Below, one piece after another: positions 8,556-16,844 of a stretch of DNA of 64,000 bases. Within the stretch, counting starts at the first letter, position 1; every line of letters starts with the position of its first letter. This DNA comes from SIG440 sp045587485. GTDB lineage: Bacteria; Bacillota; Clostridia; Monoglobales; Monoglobaceae. The stretch is taken from the NCBI GenBank assembly GCA_045587485.1, contig JAZNCI010000018.1:62001-126000 (forward strand). The letters are read 5' to 3'. Made by a program: the position numbers and the translations under genes. The notes beneath the pieces are model-generated. The model made no database searches. It saw only the letters and a program-made list of their open reading frames with translations, and was not told where the DNA came from.

Positions 8556-9412
8556 TTAATTATCTCCGATAAATTACTTTGTATTGCACTTGCTACATCA
8601 GGCTTGTTCATTGAATAAATATGTACTGCGTTTATGCCATTGGCAAATAAATCTATAATCTGTTCTGTAGCATAAGCAATTCCCGCCTGTTTCATAGCCT
8701 CGGGGTTTTCGCCATATCGGTCAACAAGTCTTAAAAATCTTTGTGGTAATGTGTTGCCCGAAATTGAACATATACGTTTTATCTGCGCCGCATTTGTAAC
8801 AGGCATAATTCCTGCAACCACAGGAACAACAATGCCGGCACGAAGAAGTCTGTACATAAAGTTATACAGAATGTTATTGTCAAAAAACATCTGTGTTGTC
8901 AGAAACTCGCAACCACTTTCTACCTTTTTCTTTAAATTCTCAATATCCTCGATGCTATTTTTGCTTTCGGGATGACTTTCGGGGTAACAGGCACCGCCAA
9001 TACAAAAGTCCCCAAACTTCTTTATCTCCGCCGCAAGCTGACTTGCATAACTATATTCCATTTGTGTTGGTGTGCCATCCTTTGGAATATCACCACGAAG
9101 TGCAAGAATATTCTCTACCTTTTTTTCTCTCAACCTGTTTAGAAGGTCTTTTATCTGTGCCTTTGTAGACGAGATACAACTAAGATGTGCAATAGGTGTA
9201 ACCCCCATTGTTGAAATTGCCTCTGCAATGTCGGCTGTGTATCTTGAGGTTCCGCCCCCTGCCCCGTATGTAACGCTCATGAAACTCGGTTTTAGCTCTG
9301 CAATTTTGGTGGCAGCAGACATAACCGTTTCAAAATTATCGCTTGTTTTTGGTGGGAAAACCTCAAACGAAAGACTTGGTTTTTCTCCCTTTATAATATC
9401 AATAACCTTCAT
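8552..9412 (-). CDS. metF: 5,10-methylenetetrahydrofolate reductase MetF
   Basis: 286 aa with MTHFR barrel signatures: LSFEVFPPKT near the N-terminus (catalytic Glu region), VTYGAGGGTSRYT, ALRGDIP, GGACYPESHPES and the FLTTQMFFDN segment. It makes 5-methyl-THF, the methyl donor for the MetH encoded two genes downstream. In anaerobes such MetF may take electrons from NADH or ferredoxin; no MetV-type partner gene is adjacent. It is the first gene of the operon, behind a strong promoter. Confidence 0.95.
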   Translation of the reverse strand: MKVIDIIKGEKPSLSFEVFPPKTSDNFETVMSAATKIAELKPSFMSVTYGAGGGTSRYTADIAEAISTMGVTPIAHLSCISSTKAQIKDLLNRLREKKVENILALRGDIPKDGTPTQMEYSYASQLAAEIKKFGDFCIGGACYPESHPESKNSIEDIENLKKKVESGCEFLTTQMFFDNNILYNFMYRLLRAGIVVPVVAGIMPVTNAAQIKRICSISGNTLPQRFLRLVDRYGENPEAMKQAGIAYATEQIIDLFANGINAVHIYSMNKPDVASAIQSNLSEIIK

Positions 9413-9442
9413 AATTTCACCTTCTAGTTTGTTTGTTATTTT

Positions 9443-9471
9443 ATTATACTACCATACTTCATTCAAATCAA
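9443..9471 (-). promoter_or_regulatory. metF-metH operon promoter
   Basis: Minus strand -35 TTGATT (9466-9471), 17-bp spacer, -10 TATAAT (9443-9448), about 30 nt before the metF start. The short leader leaves no room for a SAM or cobalamin riboswitch. Confidence 0.85.
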
Positions 9472-9497
9472 GTGGTTAAAGGATTTTTTAACAAAAG

Positions 9498-9533
9498 AAC
9501 TCCATTTCTGCACATAAAGTCAGAAAAGGAGTT
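9498..9533 (-). terminator. obgE terminator
   Basis: Hairpin AACTCC...GGAGTT, with inner TTTCTG/CAGAAA pairing, 15 nt after the obgE stop on the minus strand, followed by a T-rich run. It separates obgE from the metF promoter. Confidence 0.8.
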
Positions 9534-9548
9534 TCATCATACATCTCT

Positions 9549-10820
9549 TTATTTTATATAATCAAATTCAACACCATACATATGAACAGTGTCACCTTCT
9601 TTTATTCCTTTTTCTTCAAGCATATCAATTATACCCGACTTGCGGAGAGCACGCTGAAAATATTGCAATGATTCATAATCATCAAAGTTGGTCGAGCCCA
9701 CAAGCTTGCGAACATACATACCCTCAACAATATAAACGCCGTTATCTATCGTGATTTCAATACTATCATTATTGCGCACCTCGTCAAGGTCAAGATAGTC
9801 ATAATCGTCTTCTTCATCACGCGGAAGCTCGGCAAGCATACGGCTTGTGTAATTTATAACCTCATCAACACCACGGTGTGTTGCCGCAGAAATTGCAAAT
9901 ACTGTATAGCCCTCATCCTCCATCTGTGCTTTAAACCTTTCAAAATTATCATCAAATGATGGAATATCCATTTTGTTTGCAACAATAACCTGTGGCTTGT
10001 CTGCCAGTTTTTCGCTGTATTTTATCAGTTCTTCATTAATGATATGAACATCTTCAATAGGGTCACGGCCTTCACAGCCCGAAACATCCACAAAGTGAAG
10101 TAATATTCTTGTTCGTTCAACGTGACGCAAAAATGCGTGGCCAAGACCAATACCCTGATGTGCGCCCTCAATAATTCCCGGAATATCCGCCATAACAAAA
10201 CTATTACCTTCACCTATACGGACAACGCCAAGGTTGGGGATAAGGGTTGTAAAATGATAGTTTGCAATCTTGGGTTTTGCCTCGCTGACAATTGACAAAA
10301 ATGTGGATTTGCCTACATTAGGAAAGCCCAAAAGACCAACATCTGCAATGAGCTTGAGTTCAAGGGTTATTTCACGCTCGTCACCCGGGAGACCTGATTT
10401 TGCAAATTTAGGTGTCTGGCGTGTTGCTGTAGCAAAATGGGAATTACCCCAGCCGCCGCTGCCACCTTTTGCAATAATAAACTTTTCGCCGTCGTCCTTA
10501 AGGTCGCAGATGACTTTACCCGATTCACTGTCACGGATAATAGTACCACAAGGAACCTTTATATAAAGATCCTCCCCGTTTTTGCCACTGCGCCTGCCGT
10601 CACGGCCATTGCCGCCTGACTCTGCAGCGTATTTCTTTTTATAACGGAAGTCAAGCAAAGTGCTTATATCCTTGCAGGCAATAGCAACAATGTTACCGCC
10701 GTTGCCGCCGTCACCGCCGTCGGGGCCCCCTGCCGCAACATATTTTTCACGGTGAAATGTTACAGCACCGTCGCCACCTTTTCCTGCCTGAATAAATATT
10801 TTGGATGTATCTATAAACAT
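9549..10820 (-). CDS. obgE: GTPase Obg/CgtA
   Basis: 423 aa with all three Obg modules: the glycine-rich N-terminal Obg fold (KGGDGAVTFHREK, many GG repeats up to about 155), the G domain (P-loop GFPNVGKS at 165-172, DIPGIIEGAHQGIGLGH switch, NKMD), and a C-terminal OCT domain from about residue 345 as usual in Gram-positives. It acts in late 50S assembly and stress signalling. It lies beside rpmA and rplU, as in B. subtilis. Spo0B, present in the Bacillus cluster, is absent here, as expected for Clostridia. Confidence 0.97.
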   Translation of the reverse strand: MFIDTSKIFIQAGKGGDGAVTFHREKYVAAGGPDGGDGGNGGNIVAIACKDISTLLDFRYKKKYAAESGGNGRDGRRSGKNGEDLYIKVPCGTIIRDSESGKVICDLKDDGEKFIIAKGGSGGWGNSHFATATRQTPKFAKSGLPGDEREITLELKLIADVGLLGFPNVGKSTFLSIVSEAKPKIANYHFTTLIPNLGVVRIGEGNSFVMADIPGIIEGAHQGIGLGHAFLRHVERTRILLHFVDVSGCEGRDPIEDVHIINEELIKYSEKLADKPQVIVANKMDIPSFDDNFERFKAQMEDEGYTVFAISAATHRGVDEVINYTSRMLAELPRDEEDDYDYLDLDEVRNNDSIEITIDNGVYIVEGMYVRKLVGSTNFDDYESLQYFQRALRKSGIIDMLEEKGIKEGDTVHMYGVEFDYIK

Positions 10821-10892
10821 AAATCATCATCCTTTCAAAAAAATCCCTGGAAAATATAATTTTCTATATAAAATAGTATAGCTAAATTTAAA

Positions 10893-10916
10893 GCGGTTAA
10901 CCCTGAGATTAACCGC
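10893..10916 (-). terminator. rpmA terminator
   Basis: 8-bp stem GCGGTTAA / TTAACCGC with an 8-nt loop after the rpmA stop, followed by TTTAAATTT on the minus strand. obgE may be partly transcribed by read-through. Confidence 0.7.
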
Positions 10917-10939
10917 CCTATTGTTTCGTTTATCAGCAA

Positions 10940-11200
10940 TTACTGAACGATTTCGTAAACAGAAACCTGTTTTTTGTCCTTACCCTTACGTTCAAATCTA
11001 ACCTGACCATTTACCAATGCAAACAAAGTATCATCACTGCCCTTGCCTACGTTAATTCCGGGGTAAATTTTTGTTCCGCGCTGTCTAACGAGGATGTTAC
11101 CTGCCAAAACGTGCTGACCATCACCCTTCTTGGCGCCAAGTCGTTTGGACTCAGAATCTCTGCCGTTTTTAGTACTGCCGACACCTTTCTTGTGAGCCAT
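10940..11200 (-). CDS. rpmA: 50S ribosomal protein L27
   Basis: 86 aa starting MAHKKGVGSTKNGRDSESKR, the classic L27 N-terminus that reaches the peptidyl-transferase centre. ATG 11200 is chosen because AGAGG lies 8 nt upstream; the in-frame GTG at 11209 abuts that site. Many Firmicutes L27 carry an extra N-terminal segment ending in a phenylalanine-containing motif that is removed by the protease Prp. This protein has none, and no prp gene lies between rplU and rpmA. Confidence 0.96.
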   Translation of the reverse strand: MAHKKGVGSTKNGRDSESKRLGAKKGDGQHVLAGNILVRQRGTKIYPGINVGKGSDDTLFALVNGQVRFERKGKDKKQVSVYEIVQ

Positions 11201-11241
11201 TATATTCACCTCTCTTAAAAATATCGATATAAATTAATCAA

Positions 11242-11553
11242 TTAGCCATTAATCTTTGTGATTTCAAGCTTTGTGTAAGGTTGTCTGTGACCCTGCTTTT
11301 TGTGATAGCCCTTTTTGGGTTTGTACTTGTAAACGATAATCTTCTTATCTTTACCGTTTTTAACAGCAAAGGCCTCAACAGTAGCACCATCAACATAAGG
11401 TGCACCAACCTTGATTTCAGCACCATCAGCAACAACTAAAACCTTATCAATTGTAACTGTGCTGCCTGCTTCAGCATCAAGCTTTTCAACAAACACAACG
11501 TCTCCTTCAGAAACCTTGTACTGCTTGCCGCCTGTTTCGATAATTGCGTACAT
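11242..11553 (-). CDS. rplU: 50S ribosomal protein L21
   Basis: 103 aa, full length, starting MYAIIETGGKQYKV and ending with the conserved KPKKGYHKKQGHRQPYTKL segment that binds 23S rRNA. It is followed after 41 nt by rpmA with no intervening gene. It sits behind a consensus promoter and a ~100-nt leader. Confidence 0.98.
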   Translation of the reverse strand: MYAIIETGGKQYKVSEGDVVFVEKLDAEAGSTVTIDKVLVVADGAEIKVGAPYVDGATVEAFAVKNGKDKKIIVYKYKPKKGYHKKQGHRQPYTKLEITKING

Positions 11554-11645
11554 AATTCGTAATCCCTCCTATTACCCAAGACTCGCCAAATTCGGGTGTC
11601 GGATAAATCCGTGCTTCACAAATAAACCCTTCTTGCGCGGTTACT
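11554..11645 (-). ncRNA. Probable L21 ribosomal leader
   Basis: Between the promoter and rplU is a ~90-nt leader with several self-complementary pieces: GGA/TCC around 11604-11613, CAAGA near the 5' end complementary to TCTTG near the 3' end, and ACCC/GGGT flanking the last part. L21 leaders are known in Firmicutes at this position and are thought to allow autoregulation. The assignment rests on position and fold; a covariance-model search was not run. Confidence 0.55.
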
Positions 11646-11650
11646 GCAAT

Positions 11651-11679
11651 ATTGTACCACAGAATTTTGTGCTTGTCAA
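11651..11679 (-). promoter_or_regulatory. rplU-rpmA promoter
   Basis: Minus strand -35 TTGACA (11674-11679), exact 17-bp spacer, -10 TACAAT (11651-11656). Near-consensus sigma-A promoter, as expected for ribosomal protein genes. Confidence 0.92.
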
Positions 11680-12341
11680 CAAAAATTTTTAATTTCTTTT
11701 CCCGAATAATAAAAAATTTCGGTGCGGTGTATATTTACTTCGTCAAACTCGCCAAATCCAAGGTGTTCAGCCAGCTTTGCAATAACAATATCAGGCTTGA
11801 TATTGGCAGAACCGCCTGCCGAAAATACTGCATTAAGTTCAATTTGTGCGCCTTCTGCCTTATCAATACTGTATTCGATAATAAAATCTCGCAGATTGAC
11901 CTCCTTATCACCCTTTTTGGTCTTTTTCATTGCAGGAATATTTTCCTGTGCAAAAAATCCTTCAACCAAAGACCTTTCGATTTTATCGGATGCTGTAAGT
12001 TTAATCGTATACCTTGCCGACACAATGTCGTTGGCGCGGCACTCGGGGCGTGAAACACGCAGAATTTTTATATCGGGTGGAAGAGTTTTGTTAAGTACCT
12101 CGCCAATCATTTTGGGAGTGGCTGTTTCTTCAAAATCAATATCAACAAATTCTGTTTCGCTTGTGACGCCCAACGCCAACGGCAAAGAGAATGTTATCAA
12201 TTGATGAGGATTAAAGCCCTGGCTGTAACGCACCGGCAAATTGGCACGGTGAATTGCACGGGTAAAGGTTCGCAACAGGTCAAGATGTGAAATATACTTA
12301 CCCATACCCGTTTTTGAAAATTTAAGCCGCCATTTACTCAA
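11676..12341 (-). CDS. TIGR03936/DUF2344 family protein paired with a radical-SAM enzyme
   Basis: About 221 aa. Recognised from WRLKFSKTGMGKYISHLDLLRTFTRAIHRA-type sequence (shown in part), SQGFNPHQ and LPLALGVTSE, typical of the radical-SAM-associated DUF2344 family. I place the start at TTG 12341: GGAGG lies 8 nt upstream and the start overlaps the stop of the preceding radical-SAM gene. The longer frame from 12419 would only read the neighbour's C-terminus out of frame. In many Firmicutes the two are adjacent or fused; the joint substrate is, as far as I know, unestablished. Confidence 0.85.
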   Translation of the reverse strand: MSKWRLKFSKTGMGKYISHLDLLRTFTRAIHRANLPVRYSQGFNPHQLITFSLPLALGVTSETEFVDIDFEETATPKMIGEVLNKTLPPDIKILRVSRPECRANDIVSARYTIKLTASDKIERSLVEGFFAQENIPAMKKTKKGDKEVNLRDFIIEYSIDKAEGAQIELNAVFSAGGSANIKPDIVIAKLAEHLGFGEFDEVNIHRTEIFYYSGKEIKNFC

Positions 12342-14184
12342 AGCAAACACCTCCTCCGAACGATGCCGCACCGCATCCTGCACAGCCTTCACGGCAGGAA
12401 GGCGTTGTTTTTTCTTCATACGCCTTGTCGTGCTCTTTCATAAGAAAGTCTTTGCTTACGCCAATATCAATATGGTCCCAGGGCAAAACTTCGCTGTGGT
12501 CAATTTTTCTGTATGCATAGAATTCGGGGTCAACACCACATTCAGCAAATGCCTCAAGCCACTTTTCATAGCTGAAATGCTCATCCCATCCGTCAAAACG
12601 GCAACCCTTTTTCTGTGCCGCAATCAAAACATCCCCAAGTCTTCTGTCACCTTTGGCAAAAACAGCCTCCAGAAAGCTGACATGGCTTTGATGCCAGTTA
12701 TATGAAATATTTCTTGTTTTAATCCTTTGTTTCAGGAAATTCTGCTTTTCAACAAGAGTTTCCATTCTGTCCTGAGGCTCCCATTGAAAGGGCGTAAAAG
12801 GCTTGGGAACAAAACTGGACGTACTTACAGTAATTGTTACCGACCGTCCCTTGCGGATTTCCTTTGGTATCTGATAAAACACTCCTATTACCTTCTCGGC
12901 AAGTTCGGCAATTCCCTCAACATCCTCCATCGTTTCGGTAGGAAGACCAATCATAAAATAAAGCTTAATTCTGTTATAGCCGCCGTCAAATGCAATTCCT
13001 GCGGTGCGAAGCAAATCCTCCTCAAGAACATTCTTGTTTATTACGTCACGCAGTCTTTGAGTTCCTGCCTCCGGGGCAAAGGTAAGACCGCTCTTTTTAA
13101 CCGCTTGAACCTTTTCCATCAGTTCCATCGAGAAGTTGTCAACACGGAGTGACGGCAATGACAAATTTATACGCTTGTCAACCGTTATTGAAAGAAGTCT
13201 GTCAATAAGTTCCTGAAGGCAAGTATAATCACTTGTACTCAAGGAAGAAAGTGACATTTCCTCGTAGCCGGTGTTGTCAATAAGTTTTTGTGCCGTTTCA
13301 ACCAGCTTGTCAACCGAATGCTCACGCACAGGTCGGTAAAGATACCCTGCTTGACAAAAACGGCAACCCCTTATACAACCACGAAAAACCTCAAGCGTAA
13401 TCCGATCGTGAACTATGTCCATAAATGGAACAATCATCTTATCCAAAATATAGCTGTTGTCAAGTTCTTTTACAATCCGTTTTTTCACCTTAACGGGCAC
13501 ACCTTCACGATTTGGAAGTACTGATTTTATTGTGTTGTCGTCATTATATTTCACAGTATAAAAAGCAGGAACATATACACCTTCAATCTTAGCAATACGT
13601 TCAAGATACTTTTCCCTTTTCTCGCCCGACGCTTTCCATTCGTTATATGCATCAAGGATTTCATTGTTGACATCTTCGCCTTCGCCAAGAATAAAAAAGT
13701 CTACAATATCAGCAAGAGGCTCGCCGTTGTATGCACAAGGTCCGCCTGCACAAACAAACGGAGCACCCTCCCCTCTGTCTGCCGATTTAAGCGGTATCCC
13801 TGCCAAATCAAGCATATTAACTACATTTGAATAGCTCATTTCATACTGCAGAGTAAAACCTATTATATCAAATTCTGACACGGGAATATGGCTTTCCATA
13901 GAGAGCAGTGGGATATTTTCTCTCCGAAGCTCCTCCTCCATATCAACCCAGGGTGCAAATACACGTTCACATACAGTGTCTTCCCTTTCGTTCATCATAT
14001 GATACAGGATTTTCATACCCAGATGCGACATACCAACCTCATACACATCGGGGAAACAAAAAGCAAACTTTATAAGTTCTGCAAAATTGTCTTTATGAAC
14101 GCTATTAAATTCGTTGCCCACATAACGTCCGGGCTTTTGAATTCTTTTCAGCGCCGCCTCTAGCTTTATCTTATATGAATTCAT
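12334..14184 (-). CDS. B12-binding-domain radical SAM protein (TIGR03960 family)
   Basis: 616 aa. An N-terminal cobalamin-binding-like Rossmann region is followed by the radical-SAM barrel with cluster cysteines C270, C274 and C277 (CIRGCRFCQAGYLYRP), then a SAM-binding region with FAPEAGTQRLRDVINKN, and a C-terminal Cys-rich tail (CREGCAGCGAASFGGG). This fits the TIGR03960 family encoded beside DUF2344 proteins and rplU/rpmA in many Firmicutes. Its conserved position suggests translation or tRNA/rRNA modification, but this is inference. Confidence 0.9.
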   Translation of the reverse strand: MNSYKIKLEAALKRIQKPGRYVGNEFNSVHKDNFAELIKFAFCFPDVYEVGMSHLGMKILYHMMNEREDTVCERVFAPWVDMEEELRRENIPLLSMESHIPVSEFDIIGFTLQYEMSYSNVVNMLDLAGIPLKSADRGEGAPFVCAGGPCAYNGEPLADIVDFFILGEGEDVNNEILDAYNEWKASGEKREKYLERIAKIEGVYVPAFYTVKYNDDNTIKSVLPNREGVPVKVKKRIVKELDNSYILDKMIVPFMDIVHDRITLEVFRGCIRGCRFCQAGYLYRPVREHSVDKLVETAQKLIDNTGYEEMSLSSLSTSDYTCLQELIDRLLSITVDKRINLSLPSLRVDNFSMELMEKVQAVKKSGLTFAPEAGTQRLRDVINKNVLEEDLLRTAGIAFDGGYNRIKLYFMIGLPTETMEDVEGIAELAEKVIGVFYQIPKEIRKGRSVTITVSTSSFVPKPFTPFQWEPQDRMETLVEKQNFLKQRIKTRNISYNWHQSHVSFLEAVFAKGDRRLGDVLIAAQKKGCRFDGWDEHFSYEKWLEAFAECGVDPEFYAYRKIDHSEVLPWDHIDIGVSKDFLMKEHDKAYEEKTTPSCREGCAGCGAASFGGGVCFE

Positions 14185-14299
14185 AAATTATAACCTCGAC
14201 TTTCAATATACATCATACACTAAAGCGACATTTTTTTCAAGCATAAACCCAAAATTCATTTAATATAATTAACTATTATAATATGAAAGGACAAACCAT
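14185..14299. other. Divergent intergenic region
   Basis: Separates the leftward radical-SAM gene from the rightward sporulation-like pair. A TATAAT (14275-14280) precedes the rightward gene, but with no good -35 at 16-18 bp. A CATACACTA at 14214-14222 resembles a sigma-E/K -10 box, again without a clear -35. I therefore do not assign a promoter. Confidence 0.35.
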
Positions 14300-14599
14300 A
14301 TGTCAGAAGAATACCGCGAATACCGACGCAAAAGAACATCTAGCGCTGATAAGCGTGAAAAAAGGATTGCTTTTCCCAAAAAACTTGGCTGGCAAACAGC
14401 CATTTCACTTGCACTTTTAATTGCAGTATGCACTTTTAAATTTTCATTTAAGGAAAACATCATTAACACCTACATCAAAAGTGCTGTGCTTTATCATCCC
14501 GACACGTCAGGACTCACAAATCTGCTTGGTGGTATCTTAAATTTATATACAGAAGAGGGTAATAACAATGAAGAAAATAAAATTCCCGAAAACCTTTGA
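14300..14599 (+). CDS. Short single-pass membrane protein, SpoIVFA-like candidate
   Basis: 99 aa: a strongly basic N-terminus, one predicted membrane helix at about 30-48 (LGWQTAISLALLIAV) and a short outer segment. It overlaps the SpoIVFB-like gene by 32 nt, so translation is probably coupled. In B. subtilis spoIVFA, encoding the membrane regulator of SpoIVFB, occupies this place and carries a longer M23-like outer domain; that domain is missing here. Homology to SpoIVFA is an inference from topology and position, not from clear sequence identity. RBS AAAGGA precedes ATG 14300. Confidence 0.6.
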   Translation: MSEEYREYRRKRTSSADKREKRIAFPKKLGWQTAISLALLIAVCTFKFSFKENIINTYIKSAVLYHPDTSGLTNLLGGILNLYTEEGNNNEENKIPENL

Positions 14600-15449
14600 T
14601 ATAAGGCTTGGATCATACTTTTCACTAAATATTTGGTTTATCCCCGTTGCCTTGTGCGCATTGTTTGGTGGCTACGCAAACATGTTTTTTACAGGTTTCG
14701 CCATTGCCCTCCTTCACGAATTTGCCCACGTTTTTTGTGCTCTTCGTCTTGGTGTATCTGTGTCACGAATAACCATATATCCCTTTGGTGTTGCGGCACA
14801 GCTTTCTTCCGAATACATAAAAAGTTCCGAAAAAGAATTTATTATTTCCTTCTCGGGACCTTTTTTAAATATCATATTATTCTGGCTGTGTGTAATGCTT
14901 ACACATTATCTTCCATATAATATTCTGAGTTTTTGTATAGATATAAATATCGCTATGGCGGTTGTCAATCTCATCCCTGCCCTTCCCCTTGATGGCGGAA
15001 GAATGTTAAAATCAATTCTTACATCACAATTCGGGATTATAAGAGCATATAATTTTATGTATCGTCTGAGCCGTATCCTTATATGTTCTCTGGGAGTTTT
15101 TGCAATATACCTGTTTTTCAACAGCGGCTTTAATTTTTCTCTTATTTTGATTTCAGCATTTTTATTTCAGAATCTCAGCCGTGAAGAAAAGTCAATATCA
15201 CGCATAACCTTAAATGAACTACTAAATTATTCTAAAAAGCTTAAATCACGTAATACATATAAAACCAAAGTTATATGTGTAACAGAAGAAACTTTAGCAT
15301 CCACGCTTTTACGACACCTGAGCTATGATTATTTTTGTATTGTTCACGTTGCAGACCAAAACTCTGTCATAATAAAAACTCTAAGCGAAACACAGGTTCT
15401 TTCTGCACTTACCGATAAAGGTGTACGGATTAAATACAAAGACATTTAA
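14568..15449 (+). CDS. spoIVFB: SpoIVFB-like intramembrane metalloprotease (M50)
   Basis: 293 aa, close to the 288 aa of B. subtilis SpoIVFB. Several membrane helices carry the zinc motif H50-E51-x-x-H54 (LLHEFAHV) and the second motif NLIPALPLDGGRML with D142; a C-terminal CBS-like region follows from about 225. Family members cut pro-sigma-K in the mother cell. Location next to rplU-rpmA-obgE matches the spoIVFA-spoIVFB-rplU order of Bacillus, though transcribed away from them. ATG 14568 has GAGGG 8 nt upstream. Substrate is inferred; other clostridial M50 proteases look similar. Confidence 0.85.
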   Translation: MKKIKFPKTFDIRLGSYFSLNIWFIPVALCALFGGYANMFFTGFAIALLHEFAHVFCALRLGVSVSRITIYPFGVAAQLSSEYIKSSEKEFIISFSGPFLNIILFWLCVMLTHYLPYNILSFCIDINIAMAVVNLIPALPLDGGRMLKSILTSQFGIIRAYNFMYRLSRILICSLGVFAIYLFFNSGFNFSLILISAFLFQNLSREEKSISRITLNELLNYSKKLKSRNTYKTKVICVTEETLASTLLRHLSYDYFCIVHVADQNSVIIKTLSETQVLSALTDKGVRIKYKDI

Positions 15450-15541
15450 CCATTCAGCCAGAAATATTTTTCAGCATAACTCATAACACTGTATCCGTTT
15501 AAATCTTTACCACTTATAACAAACCATAAAACTCTTTTCAT
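15446..15541 (-). CDS. Candidate 31-codon ORF after thiN
   Basis: ATG 15541 opens a 31-aa frame beginning MKRVLWFVISG, 9 nt after the thiN stop, with no clear Shine-Dalgarno sequence. It lies where spoVM (26 aa) follows thiN in B. subtilis, but does not resemble SpoVM. It overlaps the end of spoIVFB on the other strand by 4 nt. This may be chance; I list it because of the position and aromatic/basic composition. Confidence 0.25.
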   Translation of the reverse strand: MKRVLWFVISGKDLNGYSVMSYAEKYFWLNG

Positions 15542-15550
15542 TTCAATAAC

Positions 15551-16174
15551 TCAATCACTTGATTTAATCACCAAAACATATCCTGATGAAAAACTGATTA
15601 CCCCTATATTTTCACCATCAAAGCAGTTACTGCTTGCCTGAACCCTGTCACATTGCAAACGCATATTCTTTGTCTCATAACAAAGACCCTTTACCGAAAA
15701 ATCAGTCACATCACCGCCAAACGGGAAAAAAGAAATATATTTTTTATCGTCAGGATAAACTGTAAAGGACTTATCCTCCATAGTTATTTCATTTTTTTCG
15801 TTTAAAAGAATTCCTTTTGCTCCGTTTTGGAGAATTTTTTTCAGCAGACACAAATGCGAAAATTCGTGGTCAAGTCTGCCACCCAGCGCACCAAGAATAA
15901 TTATTTCTTTAAACCCACGCTTTAACGCCTCGGTCACTGCAAGGTCGGTATCAGTATAATCTTTTTTAACGGGAAAAGTAATTATTTCCTTGGCTGTAAC
16001 CCGCTTTTCTTTAAGAGAATCACCGTCACCAAGCCATAAATCAGGAATAATCCCCAGCCTTTCAGTGTGAAAATATCCCCCGTCAGCACAAATCACAAAT
16101 CCCTTTTTAAAATCAAATTTCTGTAAATAATCATAATTTTCAATACATGCTGAACAAAATATATAGCAAATCAC
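15551..16174 (-). CDS. thiN: Thiamine pyrophosphokinase
   Basis: 207 aa with family blocks CADGGYFH, PDLWLGDGDS, the DTDLAVTEAL catalytic segment and ILGALGGRLDHEF. It converts thiamine and ATP to thiamine diphosphate, a salvage step. It overlaps rpe by 4 nt and closes the conserved Firmicutes cluster, matching yloS/thiN in B. subtilis. Confidence 0.93.
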   Translation of the reverse strand: MICYIFCSACIENYDYLQKFDFKKGFVICADGGYFHTERLGIIPDLWLGDGDSLKEKRVTAKEIITFPVKKDYTDTDLAVTEALKRGFKEIIILGALGGRLDHEFSHLCLLKKILQNGAKGILLNEKNEITMEDKSFTVYPDDKKYISFFPFGGDVTDFSVKGLCYETKNMRLQCDRVQASSNCFDGENIGVISFSSGYVLVIKSSD

Positions 16175-16830
16175 TCTACAACCGCCCTCATTTCAGCAAC
16201 AACCGCCTTTGAATCCTGCGCTTTAAAAACAGATGAGCCCGCAACAACAACATCTACACCGTAGCTCACGGGAATAACCACATTAGCGGGTGTAACCCCT
16301 CCGTCAATTTCAAGTTCAATGTTCTTGCCACATTTATCTATCATTTCTCTTGCCGTCTTGATTTTTTCATTCATAGCCTCAATATATGACTGACCGCCAA
16401 AACCCGGTTCCACAGTCATAATAAGCACCAAATCAAAGCAACAAATTTCATCGCCAAGAATTTCAATCGGCGTTCCTGGCTTTACCGAAATACCTGCCTT
16501 GACACCAAAGCTATGTATAAATTCTGCCATTTCAGAAAGATTATCACATACCTCCTGATGGACCGTTATAATATCTGCCCCTGCTTTCACAAAAGCCTCG
16601 ATATATTTTCTCGGTTCCTCAATCATAAGATGAACATCAAATGTGAGACCACAAACCTTTCTTAAAGCCTTTACTGTGTCAGGCGAAAATGCAAAATTAG
16701 GAACAAAATGCCCGTCCATAATATCTATATGCACATAGTCAGCACCTGCATCTTCAATTTTTTTCAGTTCTGTTCCAAGCTGAGTTGGGTCTGCTGCAAG
16801 AATTGACGGTGCAATTTTAAATTTATTCAT
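16171..16830 (-). CDS. rpe: Ribulose-phosphate 3-epimerase
   Basis: 219 aa (beta/alpha)8 protein. Catalytic/metal residues are in HIDIMDGHFVPN (His-Asp), DVHLMIEEP and EIDGGV; phosphate-binding glycine-rich VEPGFGGQ and VAGSSVFK. It interconverts ribulose-5-P and xylulose-5-P. It follows rsgA as in other Firmicutes and overlaps thiN. Confidence 0.97.
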   Translation of the reverse strand: MNKFKIAPSILAADPTQLGTELKKIEDAGADYVHIDIMDGHFVPNFAFSPDTVKALRKVCGLTFDVHLMIEEPRKYIEAFVKAGADIITVHQEVCDNLSEMAEFIHSFGVKAGISVKPGTPIEILGDEICCFDLVLIMTVEPGFGGQSYIEAMNEKIKTAREMIDKCGKNIELEIDGGVTPANVVIPVSYGVDVVVAGSSVFKAQDSKAVVAEMRAVVE

Positions 16831-16844
16831 TTTTATTTCCTCAT

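Noticed and set aside
9413..9471. Possible SAM or cobalamin riboswitch on the met operon
   Set aside because: The leader from the predicted start site is only about 30 nt.
11676..12419. Longer N-terminus of the DUF2344 protein from 12419
   Set aside because: The extra 26 codons overlap the preceding gene out of frame, and a well-placed RBS favours TTG 12341.
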